Positions 35,514 through 44,636 of a DNA stretch of 64,000 nucleotides are shown here, in pieces. Origin of the DNA: G963665925 sp050596425. Lineage in GTDB: Bacteria > Bacillota > Clostridia > Peptostreptococcales > Acidaminobacteraceae. The notes under the pieces are model-generated. The model had not been told where the DNA came from. It saw only the letters and a list, made by a program, of their open reading frames with translations, and did not search any database. The translations under genes and the position numbers were made by a program. The stretch is from the NCBI RefSeq assembly GCF_050596425.1, contig NZ_CP192292.1, positions 3,224,001 through 3,288,000 of the forward strand, given 5' to 3'. Each line of letters opens with the position of its first letter. The stretch's first letter is position 1.

Positions 35514-36365
35514 TCAGGTTAAAAACATTTCATACTGTGACAACTTATTTTTCTCCATTCCCATATGTTTGCAAAAGCTCTGCATAATCGCATTATTGGT
35601 TAATGTCATACGTACACTTTCAAAACCATCATTTTTAATGGCTTCAGCCAAAAGGGCCATTCCAATGCCTAATCCCCTGTAGTCAGGCTGAACATGGAGA
35701 AAGAAAACATGGCCTTTATAAATTGCACAAGCGCCCACAATGCTTTCGCCATCATAAGCCTCATAATACTGGGCCTCTAAAGTTTTAAAGTATTCAATGT
35801 CCGATTGCCAAGGCAGGTGCAAGTCAAAAAGGTTTTTTCTGTAGGATAGCACATCATAATAGCCTGCCCGCTTTACCTTATAGTCTTCTCGAATGGGAAG
35901 GATGCTCATTTTTGTAAGAGCATCTTTTTGTATGTTGTAGTAGGTCAAATCATAGATTTTTTCATAGCCAATTTTTTTATATAAGGCGATTGCCCTATCA
36001 TTGCCTACAATCACTTCAAGAAACATTTGCTTACAACCACAAGCCTGACCCATTTTCTTGTGTAGGTCCATAAGCCTCCCTGCTATGCCCATGCCCCTAT
36101 GTTCTGGATGAATGCACATAGTCCCGCAACGCATGGTTTTAACACCATTCATAAGTCTTATGCCACCAAGTATCAGGCCAATGCCCTTGTTTCCATCAAG
36201 AGCTATATATGAGAGCTCCTTGTCATTGCCTTCTGGACCGAAGAAATGCTCTAGCATTTGGTCCTTCTCCATAGTGATGTTGACCATATAGTCTGAGAAG
36301 CCTCCGTCAAAAGCTTGGAAAATCTGATCATCACTCACTTCACTACAAAGTTTATAGTTTATCAA
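35514..36365 (-). CDS. two-domain GNAT acetyltransferase
   Basis: Two GNAT folds in tandem. The first has HPEHRGMGIAGRLMDLH (acetyl-CoA loop). The second has QPDYRGLGIGMALL near the C-terminus. The open frame reaches 36443, but the only good ribosome site (GGGGGAG) precedes a TTG at 36365, giving MINYKLCSEVSDDQIFQAF; I take that as the start with modest confidence. It would move an acetyl group from acetyl-CoA to an amine. The substrate is unknown and no neighbour helps. Confidence 0.85.
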   Translation of the reverse strand: MINYKLCSEVSDDQIFQAFDGGFSDYMVNITMEKDQMLEHFFGPEGNDKELSYIALDGNKGIGLILGGIRLMNGVKTMRCGTMCIHPEHRGMGIAGRLMDLHKKMGQACGCKQMFLEVIVGNDRAIALYKKIGYEKIYDLTYYNIQKDALTKMSILPIREDYKVKRAGYYDVLSYRKNLFDLHLPWQSDIEYFKTLEAQYYEAYDGESIVGACAIYKGHVFFLHVQPDYRGLGIGMALLAEAIKNDGFESVRMTLTNNAIMQSFCKHMGMEKNKLSQYEMFLT

Positions 36366-36475
36366 TTCTTGCTCCCCCATTTCGATTAAAATACAAACTA
36401 CACCACAAAAAACTTTTGGTCTATCTGCCTCATTAATGGTCATATTAAGTCATCACGCCCGCTCTACACAATGAA

Positions 36476-36509
36476 AAGCAGGCACCAATTGTTTCATGAT
36501 GCCTACTTA
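36476..36509 (-). terminator. terminator after the secreted repeat protein gene
   Basis: AAGCAGGCA and TGCCTACTT form a stem. On the minus strand it is followed by TTTTC, just past the stop at 36551. Confidence 0.6.
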
Positions 36510-36550
36510 GCCTTTCTTTAGTCAATGATAAAACCAATTCCGACTTGAAC

Positions 36551-37837
36551 CTACTGATTCCAAAGTTTTAAAGGTGTCTTCCACTGAGTTACCCATTTAT
36601 ATCCATTTAAGGAATCCGCATAAGGATTAAAGGTGTCTTCTTCCTGACTTAAATAACCTTCTGTAAGTTTGAATTCATAGTCCTCTCCAGCATAGTCCCC
36701 CCTGATTAGGATGTAGAGTGTGGTGCCTGTACTTGTGGAAGATGTTTTAAACTGTGTTCTTGAAGCATACCACTCATCATAGCCCAAACTTGAAAATGGC
36801 TGACTTTGAAAAGCAGCCATAACCGTATTGCTGCCCCACTCATTTTGTAGCTCCAGTGTCTTATTCATTGGGTTCTCACCTATGAGAAAGGCATTGACTT
36901 TATTAAATGATTTATACATAAAATCAAAGGTATAGGCCTTGCCCGGCTCTACTTGATACTCGTATAACTGGTAGGCTGTGGCGTAATCGTCTATATAAGC
37001 ATCTTTCATATTTATGGTATCCATATCTAGGGATGTTGTAAACATGTAAGTCTGTCCCATTGTTAAAATCGAACTGTCTTTGCCATCTGTTATTTGGGCG
37101 TTGTCCATGGCTGTATCCATAGAAGTGTCCATAGAAGTGTCCATGGCACTATCAGCATGGTCTTGAGTATCTTCACCTGAAGTCGCTTGTGTACTTGTGA
37201 CATCTGCTTCATATAAATACACAGGCACTTCAAGCACACCACCCCATGTGTAGCCATTTCTATCAGGAACGTATGGGTTTTGTGTTGAATTATTCAAATC
37301 ATCATCACTGTCTTTAGGTGTTTTTAGCATGAATTCAAAACTTTTGTTGGGGTTCTCAAAACTACATATGATATAAAGATCCGTTGAAGCGCTATTGGAT
37401 GCTATTTTAAAGTTTTTTCTGAAAACATCAATATTGCTTTCACGCGGTGCCCAAGGCTGTTGAAAGTACATAACAAACCCATTAATGGTGTCATTTACAT
37501 AATTATAATCATCTGCAGAAGGAGAAATCCCTGTGGCATTGATATTCATATACCCTTGCCCTAGAGGCATTTTCATATACAAGGTATAGTCTTGTCCCTT
37601 TTCAACATTGAATTTATAAATTTTCATATAAGGGGCATAAGAGAAATCAAAATTAGACTGCCACTGGTCACCGTAAGTTGACAAGTCAAAAGGACTAGAA
37701 GGGGCAGTGACCTTTATCCATTCATTGATGCCGCCTGTTTCAAATCCTGGCGAAAATCCAAATGTCATAGACCCGCCACCGAGTGCCATAATTGCAATAA
37801 GTAAGACCACCATAATTCTGCTTATTTTTCGACGCAT
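36551..37837 (-). CDS. secreted protein of unknown family with two homologous halves
   Basis: A 428-residue protein I do not recognise. The start is the ATG at 37837 with a GAAAGGGTGG site. A signal peptide (MRRKISRIMVVLLIAIMALG) is clear. The body has two similar halves. Each begins with a Y-rich segment ending in a -GKAYTF/GQDYTL- strand, and each ends NPY...NGY.W near residues 205 and 412. A linker between the halves has the repeat SMDTSMDTAMD, encoded by 12-base tandem units at about 37105-37146. Many Tyr, Asn and Ser residues and few Cys suggest an extracellular beta-rich fold, perhaps surface binding. The gene is alone in its transcription unit. Confidence 0.75.
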   Translation of the reverse strand: MRRKISRIMVVLLIAIMALGGGSMTFGFSPGFETGGINEWIKVTAPSSPFDLSTYGDQWQSNFDFSYAPYMKIYKFNVEKGQDYTLYMKMPLGQGYMNINATGISPSADDYNYVNDTINGFVMYFQQPWAPRESNIDVFRKNFKIASNSASTDLYIICSFENPNKSFEFMLKTPKDSDDDLNNSTQNPYVPDRNGYTWGGVLEVPVYLYEADVTSTQATSGEDTQDHADSAMDTSMDTSMDTAMDNAQITDGKDSSILTMGQTYMFTTSLDMDTINMKDAYIDDYATAYQLYEYQVEPGKAYTFDFMYKSFNKVNAFLIGENPMNKTLELQNEWGSNTVMAAFQSQPFSSLGYDEWYASRTQFKTSSTSTGTTLYILIRGDYAGEDYEFKLTEGYLSQEEDTFNPYADSLNGYKWVTQWKTPLKLWNQ

Positions 37838-37891
37838 AATACCCACCCTTTCTTCTTTGGCCATTCAAAGCCCCCCAAAATTCAAACAAAA

Positions 37892-37916
37892 GAGACACCT
37901 TCCCCTTAGATGTCTC
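37892..37916 (-). terminator. terminator after the racemase gene
   Basis: GAGACA (37892-37897) pairs with TGTCTC (37911-37916). On the minus strand a TTTTGTTTG tail follows. Confidence 0.6.
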
Positions 37917-37975
37917 AAATCGTTTAATAGTTATGTCTTTATATTGTTACCCCTTTTTCAGGAGAAATAGCAAAA

Positions 37976-38696
37976 TCAGGCGATGTTGCCCTCTTGGGAC
38001 GTCTTCCCCTTCTTTTTCTTTGCATAGACAACACATGCCTTTGCAAGAACGGTGGTCGTATCAATATAAGTTTCTGGCATTTTTAGGCCCTCTATGATAA
38101 GAGGCAGTTCCGTACACCCCAGTATAATAGGTATGTTTTCCCCCCCCGGTTTCCTTGTCAATAAAATGAGAGAAAACTTCTTTTTGAGGAACTTCTCCGC
38201 TTTTTTTCACCTCATAAATCCACTGCATCAATGCGTCCTTTCCCTCTTGGCTAGGCGTTATCAGCTCTATGCCGCGGGCGTTTAGGGCAAAGTTATAAAG
38301 TCCCGCTGTATAGGTGCCTTCCGTGGCTAAAAGAAGGGCTTTTCTCTGTTTGCCATGGTGTTGTTTAAGATAATCAGCGGTCAGTTCGATCATATTGAGA
38401 ATAGGGATATTCAGAAAAGCCTGTATTTGACTAATAAATTTATGCGCTGTATTGCATGGCATGGCTATAAAGTCAGCCCCCATATATTCTAGTCGTATGG
38501 CAGAACGGATCATTTCCCTTGTTGGATCTTTGCCCTTTCCCAGTATATATGCCGACCGATCCGGTATTTGTGGATTATCATCCATTAAAATTCTTATATG
38601 GTCTTGGTCCGTACTGGCATTCGTCATAAGAATCACTTTCTTGAAAAAATCTGCGGTTGCCAGGGGGCCCATACCTCCTAATATGCCAAGTTTCAT
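37976..38696 (-). pseudogene. Asp/Glu racemase family protein, frameshifted in a G8 run
   Basis: The start is the ATG at 38696 with a GAGGAGG site; the upstream ATG at 38714 overlaps that site. The protein begins MKLGILGGMGPLATADFF. The first catalytic cysteine is in MPCNTAH near residue 79. The frame is lost at the C8 run at 38140-38147 (G8 on the coding strand). Removing one G restores ENIPIILGCTELPLII, which holds the second catalytic cysteine, and runs to 37976 with a total near 240 residues, the family norm. As written the protein lacks its second cysteine and would be dead. It would interconvert L- and D-aspartate or glutamate. A sigma-54 promoter precedes it. Confidence 0.87.
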
Positions 38697-38777
38697 AATA
38701 TAATGCCTCCTCATTTATTTTCTATAAATCAGGTGCTTGTAAAATTGTCGATTTACAAGTCACATAAATAAGTAGGC

Positions 38778-38793
38778 GCAATTTACATGCCAA
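38778..38793 (-). promoter_or_regulatory. sigma-54 promoter of the racemase gene
   Basis: On the minus strand TTGGCATGTAAATTGC has TGGCA and TTGC with correct -24/-12 spacing, about 85 bases before the start codon. A perfect 8-base palindrome (CTTGTAAA/TTTACAAG, 38736-38759) lies just downstream, and a GGTTA-N5-TAACC pair lies upstream at 38844-38858. Confidence 0.75.
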
Positions 38794-38922
38794 TTTAAAA
38801 TGCCACAAACAGCCCATTCGAGGTTCCATCACCTGCATAAAAGGGTTAATTAGTAACCTGTTTAAAACCCATTAAAACTTCCTTTAATCCTTGGGGCTTT
38901 TTGCCGCGAATTAGAACACGAC

Positions 38923-40944
38923 TCAACCATGCAAGTACTCGACAAGAGCTTGCCCCCGTTCTGTTAGTTGACTCCCAGTTCTCCCTTTTCTTACATCAAT
39001 CAGCCCCTTCTCTTCCAAATCAAGGAGCAAACCTCTCAAGTTGGCTTCGGTTAATGGGAATCTGTTTTCTTTTGCAAACGCATAGAGACCACGACGACCT
39101 ATAGGACCTCTTTGTGCAATGGTTTTAATGACCCATTTCTCGGATTCACTCAGAAGAGATTGAATAAGTTCTCTTTCACCTTGCACATGCTCCTCTCTTA
39201 CAATCAGTGGAAGATCCTCTATTTCAAGCGGGGCACCAGACTCAACCACATGGCTTAAATACTCTGCTAGATTGGCAAGTTGACGAATGTTTCCAGGCCA
39301 CTTGTAATTGTCTAAATACGTTAATGTATTAGGTTTTAAATATTTTGATAAATCCACTTTTTTCATTTGGATCATTTCCATATGCATTTTTAAGAGGTGG
39401 CGAATGTCGTCCCTTCTTTCCTTGAGTGACGGCACCTCAAGGGGCAGAACACAAATTCTATAATATAGGTCTTCGCGGAATTTTCCCGCAGATACCAGTT
39501 TTTTTAAATCCTGATTGGTTGCTGCTACAATACGTACATCTATAGGGATTTGTGTACGCCCCCCCACCCGACGCACTTGTCTCTCTTGTATGACTCGAAG
39601 CAAGCGCGTTTGAAAACTTATGGGGGCATCGCCTATTTCATCGAGAAAAAGAGTTCCACCATGGGCTGTTTCAAACAATCCAGGTCGTCCACCTTTTTTT
39701 GCCCCAGTAAATGAACCTTCTTCATATCCAAACAATTCAGACTCAATCAGGCTCTCAGGAAGTGCCGCAAAATTGACAGGGACAAAAGGGGCACCTTTAC
39801 GGCTGGATGCCATGTGAATGGCTTGGGCCAAGAGTTCCTTGCCCGTACCACTTTCCCCCTGTATCAAGACCGTCGCATCACTTTTTGATATACCCTTTGC
39901 CAATTTTAAAACCTTCATCATATTGTCAGACTGGGTATGTATATCCCTAAATCTATATTTGGCTGTGTGAATGTTTTGCCTATTCTTTCTTCTCAGTTCA
40001 TGCTCCATTTTTTGAATGGCATCAGCATCTTCAATGTTAATAATCATGCCCGTTTGATTTGTATCAAGTTGAACTTCTTTTGTGTAAATAATGCAGGGTT
40101 TCCCAAACACATCAATTAGATGTTTTTGGGAAGGGGCTTCCAAGACCTTATCCATTTGAGGAATGACTTTCCGAAGGGGTTGACCTATAATCTCCTCTAC
40201 CAGTTTGCCTGACATTCTGTAAAAGGCCTTGTTCATGAGAACGATACTGTTCTTGTCATCAATATACAAAATACCTGAGCTTGAGTGGTCAGCCAAAACT
40301 TGAAAACTATCCTTCATTTCAGAAGCGTCTTTTGCCGCCTGAGAATATTTTTTTACAAGGGAGAACATATCCCTCACATAGGTCGATGATAGAGTCGGCG
40401 CCACTTCATCAAGTATATCCAGGGCTGATGCCACTTCAACAATTGTGGTCAAATCTATTTGCCTTGTGCCAATATCAATAGTTTTTTTCACACAGTCTGG
40501 CACCAAATGGGCTTCGCCTGGCGTTATGGCCACTGAAAGCTTTCTATATGTTTTTACGCCCGGATAATAGGGGTAAAAATTCACTTGGTTCAACCCAAGT
40601 CCCACCAACTGTTTAATGGCTATGTCCGTTGTCTTTTGATGGTCGTTGACAAGAAGCACATCTGTGTTCTCTGGCAAATCCATAAGTTCATACAGGCGCT
40701 TAAAATCCACAACCCGTCTGGCACGTATACATCTTGTATTGGGTGGAATCATAGACGACACATCCACATCTTCCATCCACTTGCCCGTGTCTAAGACCAG
40801 GGCCTTTGAAAAATCTATGTCAAAAAGCCCATCTTCAACACAGATGGGCTTGACTTGAATATACTCTCCAAATAGGGCTTGCATATCCCTTGATATGTTT
40901 TGTGCGGTCTGTCGACCATGACTTAATACGTAAAGTTTTTTCAT
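38923..40944 (-). CDS. sigma-54 activator with PrpR-like sensor and winged-helix C-terminus
   Basis: A 673-residue activator. Residues 1-185 look like a PrpR_N sensor. A PAS domain follows (about 210-320). The AAA+ domain has Walker A GESGTGKE near 361, and the sigma-54 loop is GSFTGA rather than GAFTGA. The usual Fis helix-turn-helix is absent. Instead the last 80 residues look like a winged helix (RRGLYAFAKENRFPLTEANLRGLLLDLEEKGLIDVR). The nearest sigma-54 promoter belongs to the racemase gene directly downstream, so that is the probable target. PrpR_N domains bind small organic acids or their CoA esters. Confidence 0.9.
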   Translation of the reverse strand: MKKLYVLSHGRQTAQNISRDMQALFGEYIQVKPICVEDGLFDIDFSKALVLDTGKWMEDVDVSSMIPPNTRCIRARRVVDFKRLYELMDLPENTDVLLVNDHQKTTDIAIKQLVGLGLNQVNFYPYYPGVKTYRKLSVAITPGEAHLVPDCVKKTIDIGTRQIDLTTIVEVASALDILDEVAPTLSSTYVRDMFSLVKKYSQAAKDASEMKDSFQVLADHSSSGILYIDDKNSIVLMNKAFYRMSGKLVEEIIGQPLRKVIPQMDKVLEAPSQKHLIDVFGKPCIIYTKEVQLDTNQTGMIINIEDADAIQKMEHELRRKNRQNIHTAKYRFRDIHTQSDNMMKVLKLAKGISKSDATVLIQGESGTGKELLAQAIHMASSRKGAPFVPVNFAALPESLIESELFGYEEGSFTGAKKGGRPGLFETAHGGTLFLDEIGDAPISFQTRLLRVIQERQVRRVGGRTQIPIDVRIVAATNQDLKKLVSAGKFREDLYYRICVLPLEVPSLKERRDDIRHLLKMHMEMIQMKKVDLSKYLKPNTLTYLDNYKWPGNIRQLANLAEYLSHVVESGAPLEIEDLPLIVREEHVQGERELIQSLLSESEKWVIKTIAQRGPIGRRGLYAFAKENRFPLTEANLRGLLLDLEEKGLIDVRKGRTGSQLTERGQALVEYLHG

Positions 40945-40957
40945 GGCTTGACCCCTC

Positions 40958-41863
40958 TTATAGCTTTTCTAAATAGGACTTTAAATTTTCTGGATACCCA
41001 TGTCCTGTACTTTCCATAGTGATAAAGTTTGCCTGCATGCCGAAATCCGCCAGATACTTAACCAGCCTTTGTGCTTCCTTCATACAGGTCTCATCCTCAT
41101 CTCCAACCAGAATGGAAATTTTCTTCAACTGGTTTAAGACTGAAAGATCCTCTTTTTCATCTTTTATATATGGCAACCATGGCCCAAAAAGAATGAGGTG
41201 GTCAGGTCGAATATTTCTCCTCGTTACAACATCAACAACCACAGTTGCGCTCATAGAAAAGCCTACCAGTGTCCAGGCCTTTACATCGCTATAAGCTTCC
41301 ATCACCTCTTCTAGAAGATCCATGGTGTCTTCAATGGCCTTGTCTCTATCCTTCCAGTGGTAAGCGTCATGGAAATCGGGTTGACCTGACTGGAAAAAAA
41401 CAGTCAGGGCGCCATCAACAGCTTCTTCTGGCCATGCCCCTTTTGTAACCCTTGCATTTTCATGATTTCCATGAAGTATAATGTAGCCCTCCTCATGATG
41501 GCCCTCTCGAACATGCAAGACTGCTTGTCCAAGACCAAGGGATTCATGCTCCCGCCGTCTATTCATTTCAACGAGACCTTTAAACTTCATGCTGTTCTTT
41601 AGAAGGTCTAGGTCTGGATCGTCCACCAGTTGACTTGTCTTATACCAAAAGCCTTTTTCTCGAATGGCTTTTTCAAAAATATCCATTGCCAGTTCTTCAT
41701 CACCTTTTAAAGCAGCAATACAAAATGCAAAATTATCTATTTGAGAATCTATACCATTGACTTCATCCCTATGGTCATTTAAATACTTAAGTGCTTTATC
41801 ATATTCCTCTTGACCATAGTACTCAAGAATTTTATGTAAAAATGAATGATATGACCGCGTCAT
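40958..41863 (-). CDS. alpha/beta hydrolase (esterase-like) with helical N-terminal part
   Basis: A 301-residue protein from the ATG at 41863 (AAAGGACG site); the longer reading from GTG 41923 has no usable site. Residues 1-110 are helical and TPR-like (EEYDKALKYLNDHRDE). The hydrolase domain follows, with nucleophile elbow GFSMSA, acid in VGDEDET and His in GHGYPENL. The enzyme could cleave an ester or peptide bond; the substrate is unknown. It lies 13 bases upstream of the sigma-54 activator and is probably cotranscribed with it. Confidence 0.85.
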   Translation of the reverse strand: MTRSYHSFLHKILEYYGQEEYDKALKYLNDHRDEVNGIDSQIDNFAFCIAALKGDEELAMDIFEKAIREKGFWYKTSQLVDDPDLDLLKNSMKFKGLVEMNRRREHESLGLGQAVLHVREGHHEEGYIILHGNHENARVTKGAWPEEAVDGALTVFFQSGQPDFHDAYHWKDRDKAIEDTMDLLEEVMEAYSDVKAWTLVGFSMSATVVVDVVTRRNIRPDHLILFGPWLPYIKDEKEDLSVLNQLKKISILVGDEDETCMKEAQRLVKYLADFGMQANFITMESTGHGYPENLKSYLEKL

Positions 41864-41993
41864 AAACACGTCCTTTCCAATACCTAAATCCGACTTGTAC
41901 TTAATTCGATGTTTATAGGCCACCTTCCTTCAAAAGTGTTACAAATTTTCTGACAAAACCCACTTTACCTGCTAATTATTTTTACAAATTAAA

Positions 41994-42018
41994 AGCTGGC
42001 TCATATTTCGAGCCAGCT
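41994..42018 (-). terminator. terminator of the oxoproline operon
   Basis: A perfect 9-base stem AGCTGGCTC/GAGCCAGCT is followed on the minus strand by TTTTAATTT. Confidence 0.8.
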
Positions 42019-42146
42019 CACACATGTTTTTATCCTATATAGATAGACCCATCTTTTCTAATGAGGATTCTTTCATCATCACGATTTCAGGGCGCCTGAA
42101 TATTATATTCATAAAGGTCAAGTATTTGCCCCATCATATGCCCCGC

Positions 42147-42788
42147 CTAATGCGTGTTTCCTGTAGGGTACTGAATATCAGCATCGAATCTGCTACATGC
42201 CTCAATGCAAGTTTCTAGACCAGCTGTAATCATCTCCAGTGACATGCACGGCACATTTTTTTTATTAATGACCTGTTGCGGGAGAAAGGGAACATGTATA
42301 AATCCACCCTTTTTCTCTGGAAAAACATTTTTTATCATATGCATTAGTCCGTATAGGACATGGTTGCACACATATGTCCCTGCAGTATAAGAAATTTCTG
42401 CTGGTATATTTTTTTCATGCAGGGTTTTCAACATTCCTTTTAAAGGCAGGCTAGAAAAATATGCGGTTTCACCATCCGCATAAACAGGTGTACCAAGGGG
42501 CTGATTGCCTTCGTTGTCAGGAATCCTTGCCTCATTTAGGTTAATGCCGACCTTTTCAAGAGACAGTCCAAAACGTCCTCCCGCTTGACCAACACATATA
42601 ATCACGTCTGGATTATGGGTCTCAATAGACTCGGCCAGTACTTCAAGTGACTTGTCAAAAACCGTGGGAATTTCCTGCTTGATAACCTGCCAGTTATTCA
42701 CGACGTCCGGTAATGCTTTAATGGCTTCAAATGCTGGATTAACGCTTTCTCCACCAAAAGGGTCAAAACCCGTAATCAGTAATTTCAT
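42147..42788 (-). CDS. pcp: pyrrolidone-carboxylate (pyroglutamyl) peptidase
   Basis: A 213-residue cysteine peptidase of family C15. It begins with GFDPFGGESVNPA. The catalytic Cys is in AGTYVCNHVLYG near residue 144, and the His is in GFIHVPFLPQQ near 168. It removes N-terminal pyroglutamate from peptides, releasing 5-oxoproline. It ends an operon with the DUF979 and DUF969 membrane proteins, known as a 5-oxoproline transporter pair, so peptide-derived oxoproline handling is a coherent function. An AGGAGG site precedes the ATG. Confidence 0.95.
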   Translation of the reverse strand: MKLLITGFDPFGGESVNPAFEAIKALPDVVNNWQVIKQEIPTVFDKSLEVLAESIETHNPDVIICVGQAGGRFGLSLEKVGINLNEARIPDNEGNQPLGTPVYADGETAYFSSLPLKGMLKTLHEKNIPAEISYTAGTYVCNHVLYGLMHMIKNVFPEKKGGFIHVPFLPQQVINKKNVPCMSLEMITAGLETCIEACSRFDADIQYPTGNTH

Positions 42789-42820
42789 TATGTCCTCCTA
42801 TTTATTGGAATGATGTGACT

Positions 42821-43738
42821 TTAAAATGCAAGAGTGTACATGAGTGCAACGTGTACAAACCAAAGTGCTAGGGCAAATGGCAACTGGGATAAGATCACCC
42901 TGTATTTGTTCTCCGTTTCCAGAACAGCTGCCGGTACAATATTAAAGTTGGCTGCCATTGGTGTCATAAGTGTACCACAATAGCCCGCTGTTAAAGCAAG
43001 TATTCCAGCCACAGCAGGATTAGCCCCCTGCGACATAACAAGCGGCATGCCAATGCCCGCTGTGATCACTGCAAAGGCCGCAAAAGCATTGCCCATTATC
43101 ATTGTAAAAACTGCCATACCCAGGCAGTAAGCCACAACGGCTGCAAGAATATTGCCTTCTGATATGATACTGCCAATTCCACCGGAGATAACCTCGCCCA
43201 CGCCAGCCGCAGCAAAAAGAGAACCAAGCGCTGCTAGAAGCTGTGGCAAAATGCTGGCCGAACCAATTTGCTGGAGAAGTCGACTGCCGTCATAGCCCAC
43301 ATTCGATGGCTTGGATTTTGTCACAGTCAAGGCAAATAAGGTTGCTAAAACCGCACCAGCTCCCAAACCTACAAGTCCCCCCAAAGACTTTATGTACTGA
43401 CCAAAGAAAAAGGCAACAACGCCTATTGTCAGAGCTGGCAAAAATAAAATATTTCCCAGCTTTTTCGCAGATTCAACACGCTCAATTTCAGGTGCGTTTT
43501 CCTGAGAACCGAATGAAACTTTTTTCATGGCTGTGATACAGCCCATGAAAAGCAATATGGCTCCGACAAGAGGGGCTGGTATGTACTTTCCCAGAATAAA
43601 CACAAAGCCCAGCAATCCCCAAAACAGAGCTGTGCCCTTTGGCGATGGATGTTTGTCGTCTTTAAAGGCATAAACCGCTGTCATTACCGCAATAAGACCT
43701 GCAATGATATATATTAGTTCTAGCAATGTATTTTTCAT
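42821..43738 (-). CDS. DUF979 subunit of 5-oxoproline transporter
   Basis: A 305-residue membrane protein with about nine to ten helices, of the DUF979 family. It starts at the base next to the DUF969 stop codon, with its GAGGTGAT site inside that gene. A GNAFAAFAVITAGIGMPL segment and an MTPMAANFNIVPAA segment are typical. DUF969 and DUF979 proteins occur together and are annotated as two subunits of a 5-oxoproline importer. The adjacent pyroglutamyl peptidase supports this. Confidence 0.9.
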   Translation of the reverse strand: MKNTLLELIYIIAGLIAVMTAVYAFKDDKHPSPKGTALFWGLLGFVFILGKYIPAPLVGAILLFMGCITAMKKVSFGSQENAPEIERVESAKKLGNILFLPALTIGVVAFFFGQYIKSLGGLVGLGAGAVLATLFALTVTKSKPSNVGYDGSRLLQQIGSASILPQLLAALGSLFAAAGVGEVISGGIGSIISEGNILAAVVAYCLGMAVFTMIMGNAFAAFAVITAGIGMPLVMSQGANPAVAGILALTAGYCGTLMTPMAANFNIVPAAVLETENKYRVILSQLPFALALWFVHVALMYTLAF

Positions 43739-44434
43739 CTATATCACCTCTCGATCATAATCTTTACTGGATTGTGCAAGGGACGATTCAATTCTTTTGT
43801 CCACAATCCAGTTTTGGATAAGAGCCATCAGTCCTGCTATCACAGCAATGGGGATGGCCGCCTTAGAAACTTCAAGGGGGGTCACATTGATTCCAAGTTC
43901 CTCAAGTGTTCCAACAACCAGAAGGACGCCACCAGAGGCAATGAACACATTTTGACCAAAGAAATTACCATAGTTTTCAGCCGCTGCTGAATAGCCTTTA
44001 ATAAGCTCTTCTTCTTGCTTGCCTACACGACCATATTTATTATGTGTTGCCCCGTATGCCATAGGATTGACAAGGGGTCTGATAAACTGAACATGTCCAC
44101 CAAGCCTTAGTGACAAGGCCGCAGCAAATAGACGAATCAGTGTATACACTGACATAACTTTCCCAGCTGTGGCTGTTTTCATTCGACTAATAAGATAGGC
44201 CGCTCTTTCCCTTAGTCCATATCTTTCTAAAATACCTATAACCGGCAGGGTCAAAAGAAATATTGACATATACCTCGTCTTAATAAAAGAACTGCCAATA
44301 ATCCCAAGAATCTCTACAAACCCAAGACCTCCTACAAGACCTGTTACTATTCCAGCAACAAGCACCACAGCAATTGTGTCATATTTCCTAATGAATCCAA
44401 TAATAATAATAAGTACACCAATGAGTTTTAACAT
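43739..44434 (-). CDS. DUF969 subunit of 5-oxoproline transporter
   Basis: A 231-residue membrane protein with about six helices, of the DUF969 family. It has the conserved LRLGGHVQFIRPLVNPMAYGA region near residue 110. It is the first gene of the three-gene oxoproline operon. The ATG follows a run of AAGGGGGAGAAAA. It partners with the DUF979 protein encoded next. Confidence 0.9.
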   Translation of the reverse strand: MLKLIGVLIIIIGFIRKYDTIAVVLVAGIVTGLVGGLGFVEILGIIGSSFIKTRYMSIFLLTLPVIGILERYGLRERAAYLISRMKTATAGKVMSVYTLIRLFAAALSLRLGGHVQFIRPLVNPMAYGATHNKYGRVGKQEEELIKGYSAAAENYGNFFGQNVFIASGGVLLVVGTLEELGINVTPLEVSKAAIPIAVIAGLMALIQNWIVDKRIESSLAQSSKDYDREVI

Positions 44435-44570
44435 TTTTCTCCCCCTTATTTTAATTTGAAGCTTGCCTAATAAGCGCCTCTTGAAATTATATTAAGGGGA
44501 AATGGAGAACAAGTCTGTTGTCTGGAACACATGTGAACTCATAAAAGTAAAACATCCTATGAATTAAAAT

Positions 44571-44602
44571 AGCACCTAAGTCTGTATACAAACTTAGGTG
44601 CT
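44571..44602 (-). terminator. terminator after the Crp-type regulator gene
   Basis: A perfect 11-base stem AGCACCTAAGT/ACTTAGGTGCT is followed on the minus strand by ATTTTAATT. No gene is seen elsewhere in 44435-44636. Confidence 0.7.
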
Positions 44603-44636
44603 TGATAGATTTGTGCTTATAATAAATGAAACTTGC

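Noticed and set aside
37100..37150. The 12-base repeats considered as a CRISPR-like or VNTR array
   Set aside because: They are too short, have no spacers and encode an in-frame SMDT repeat.
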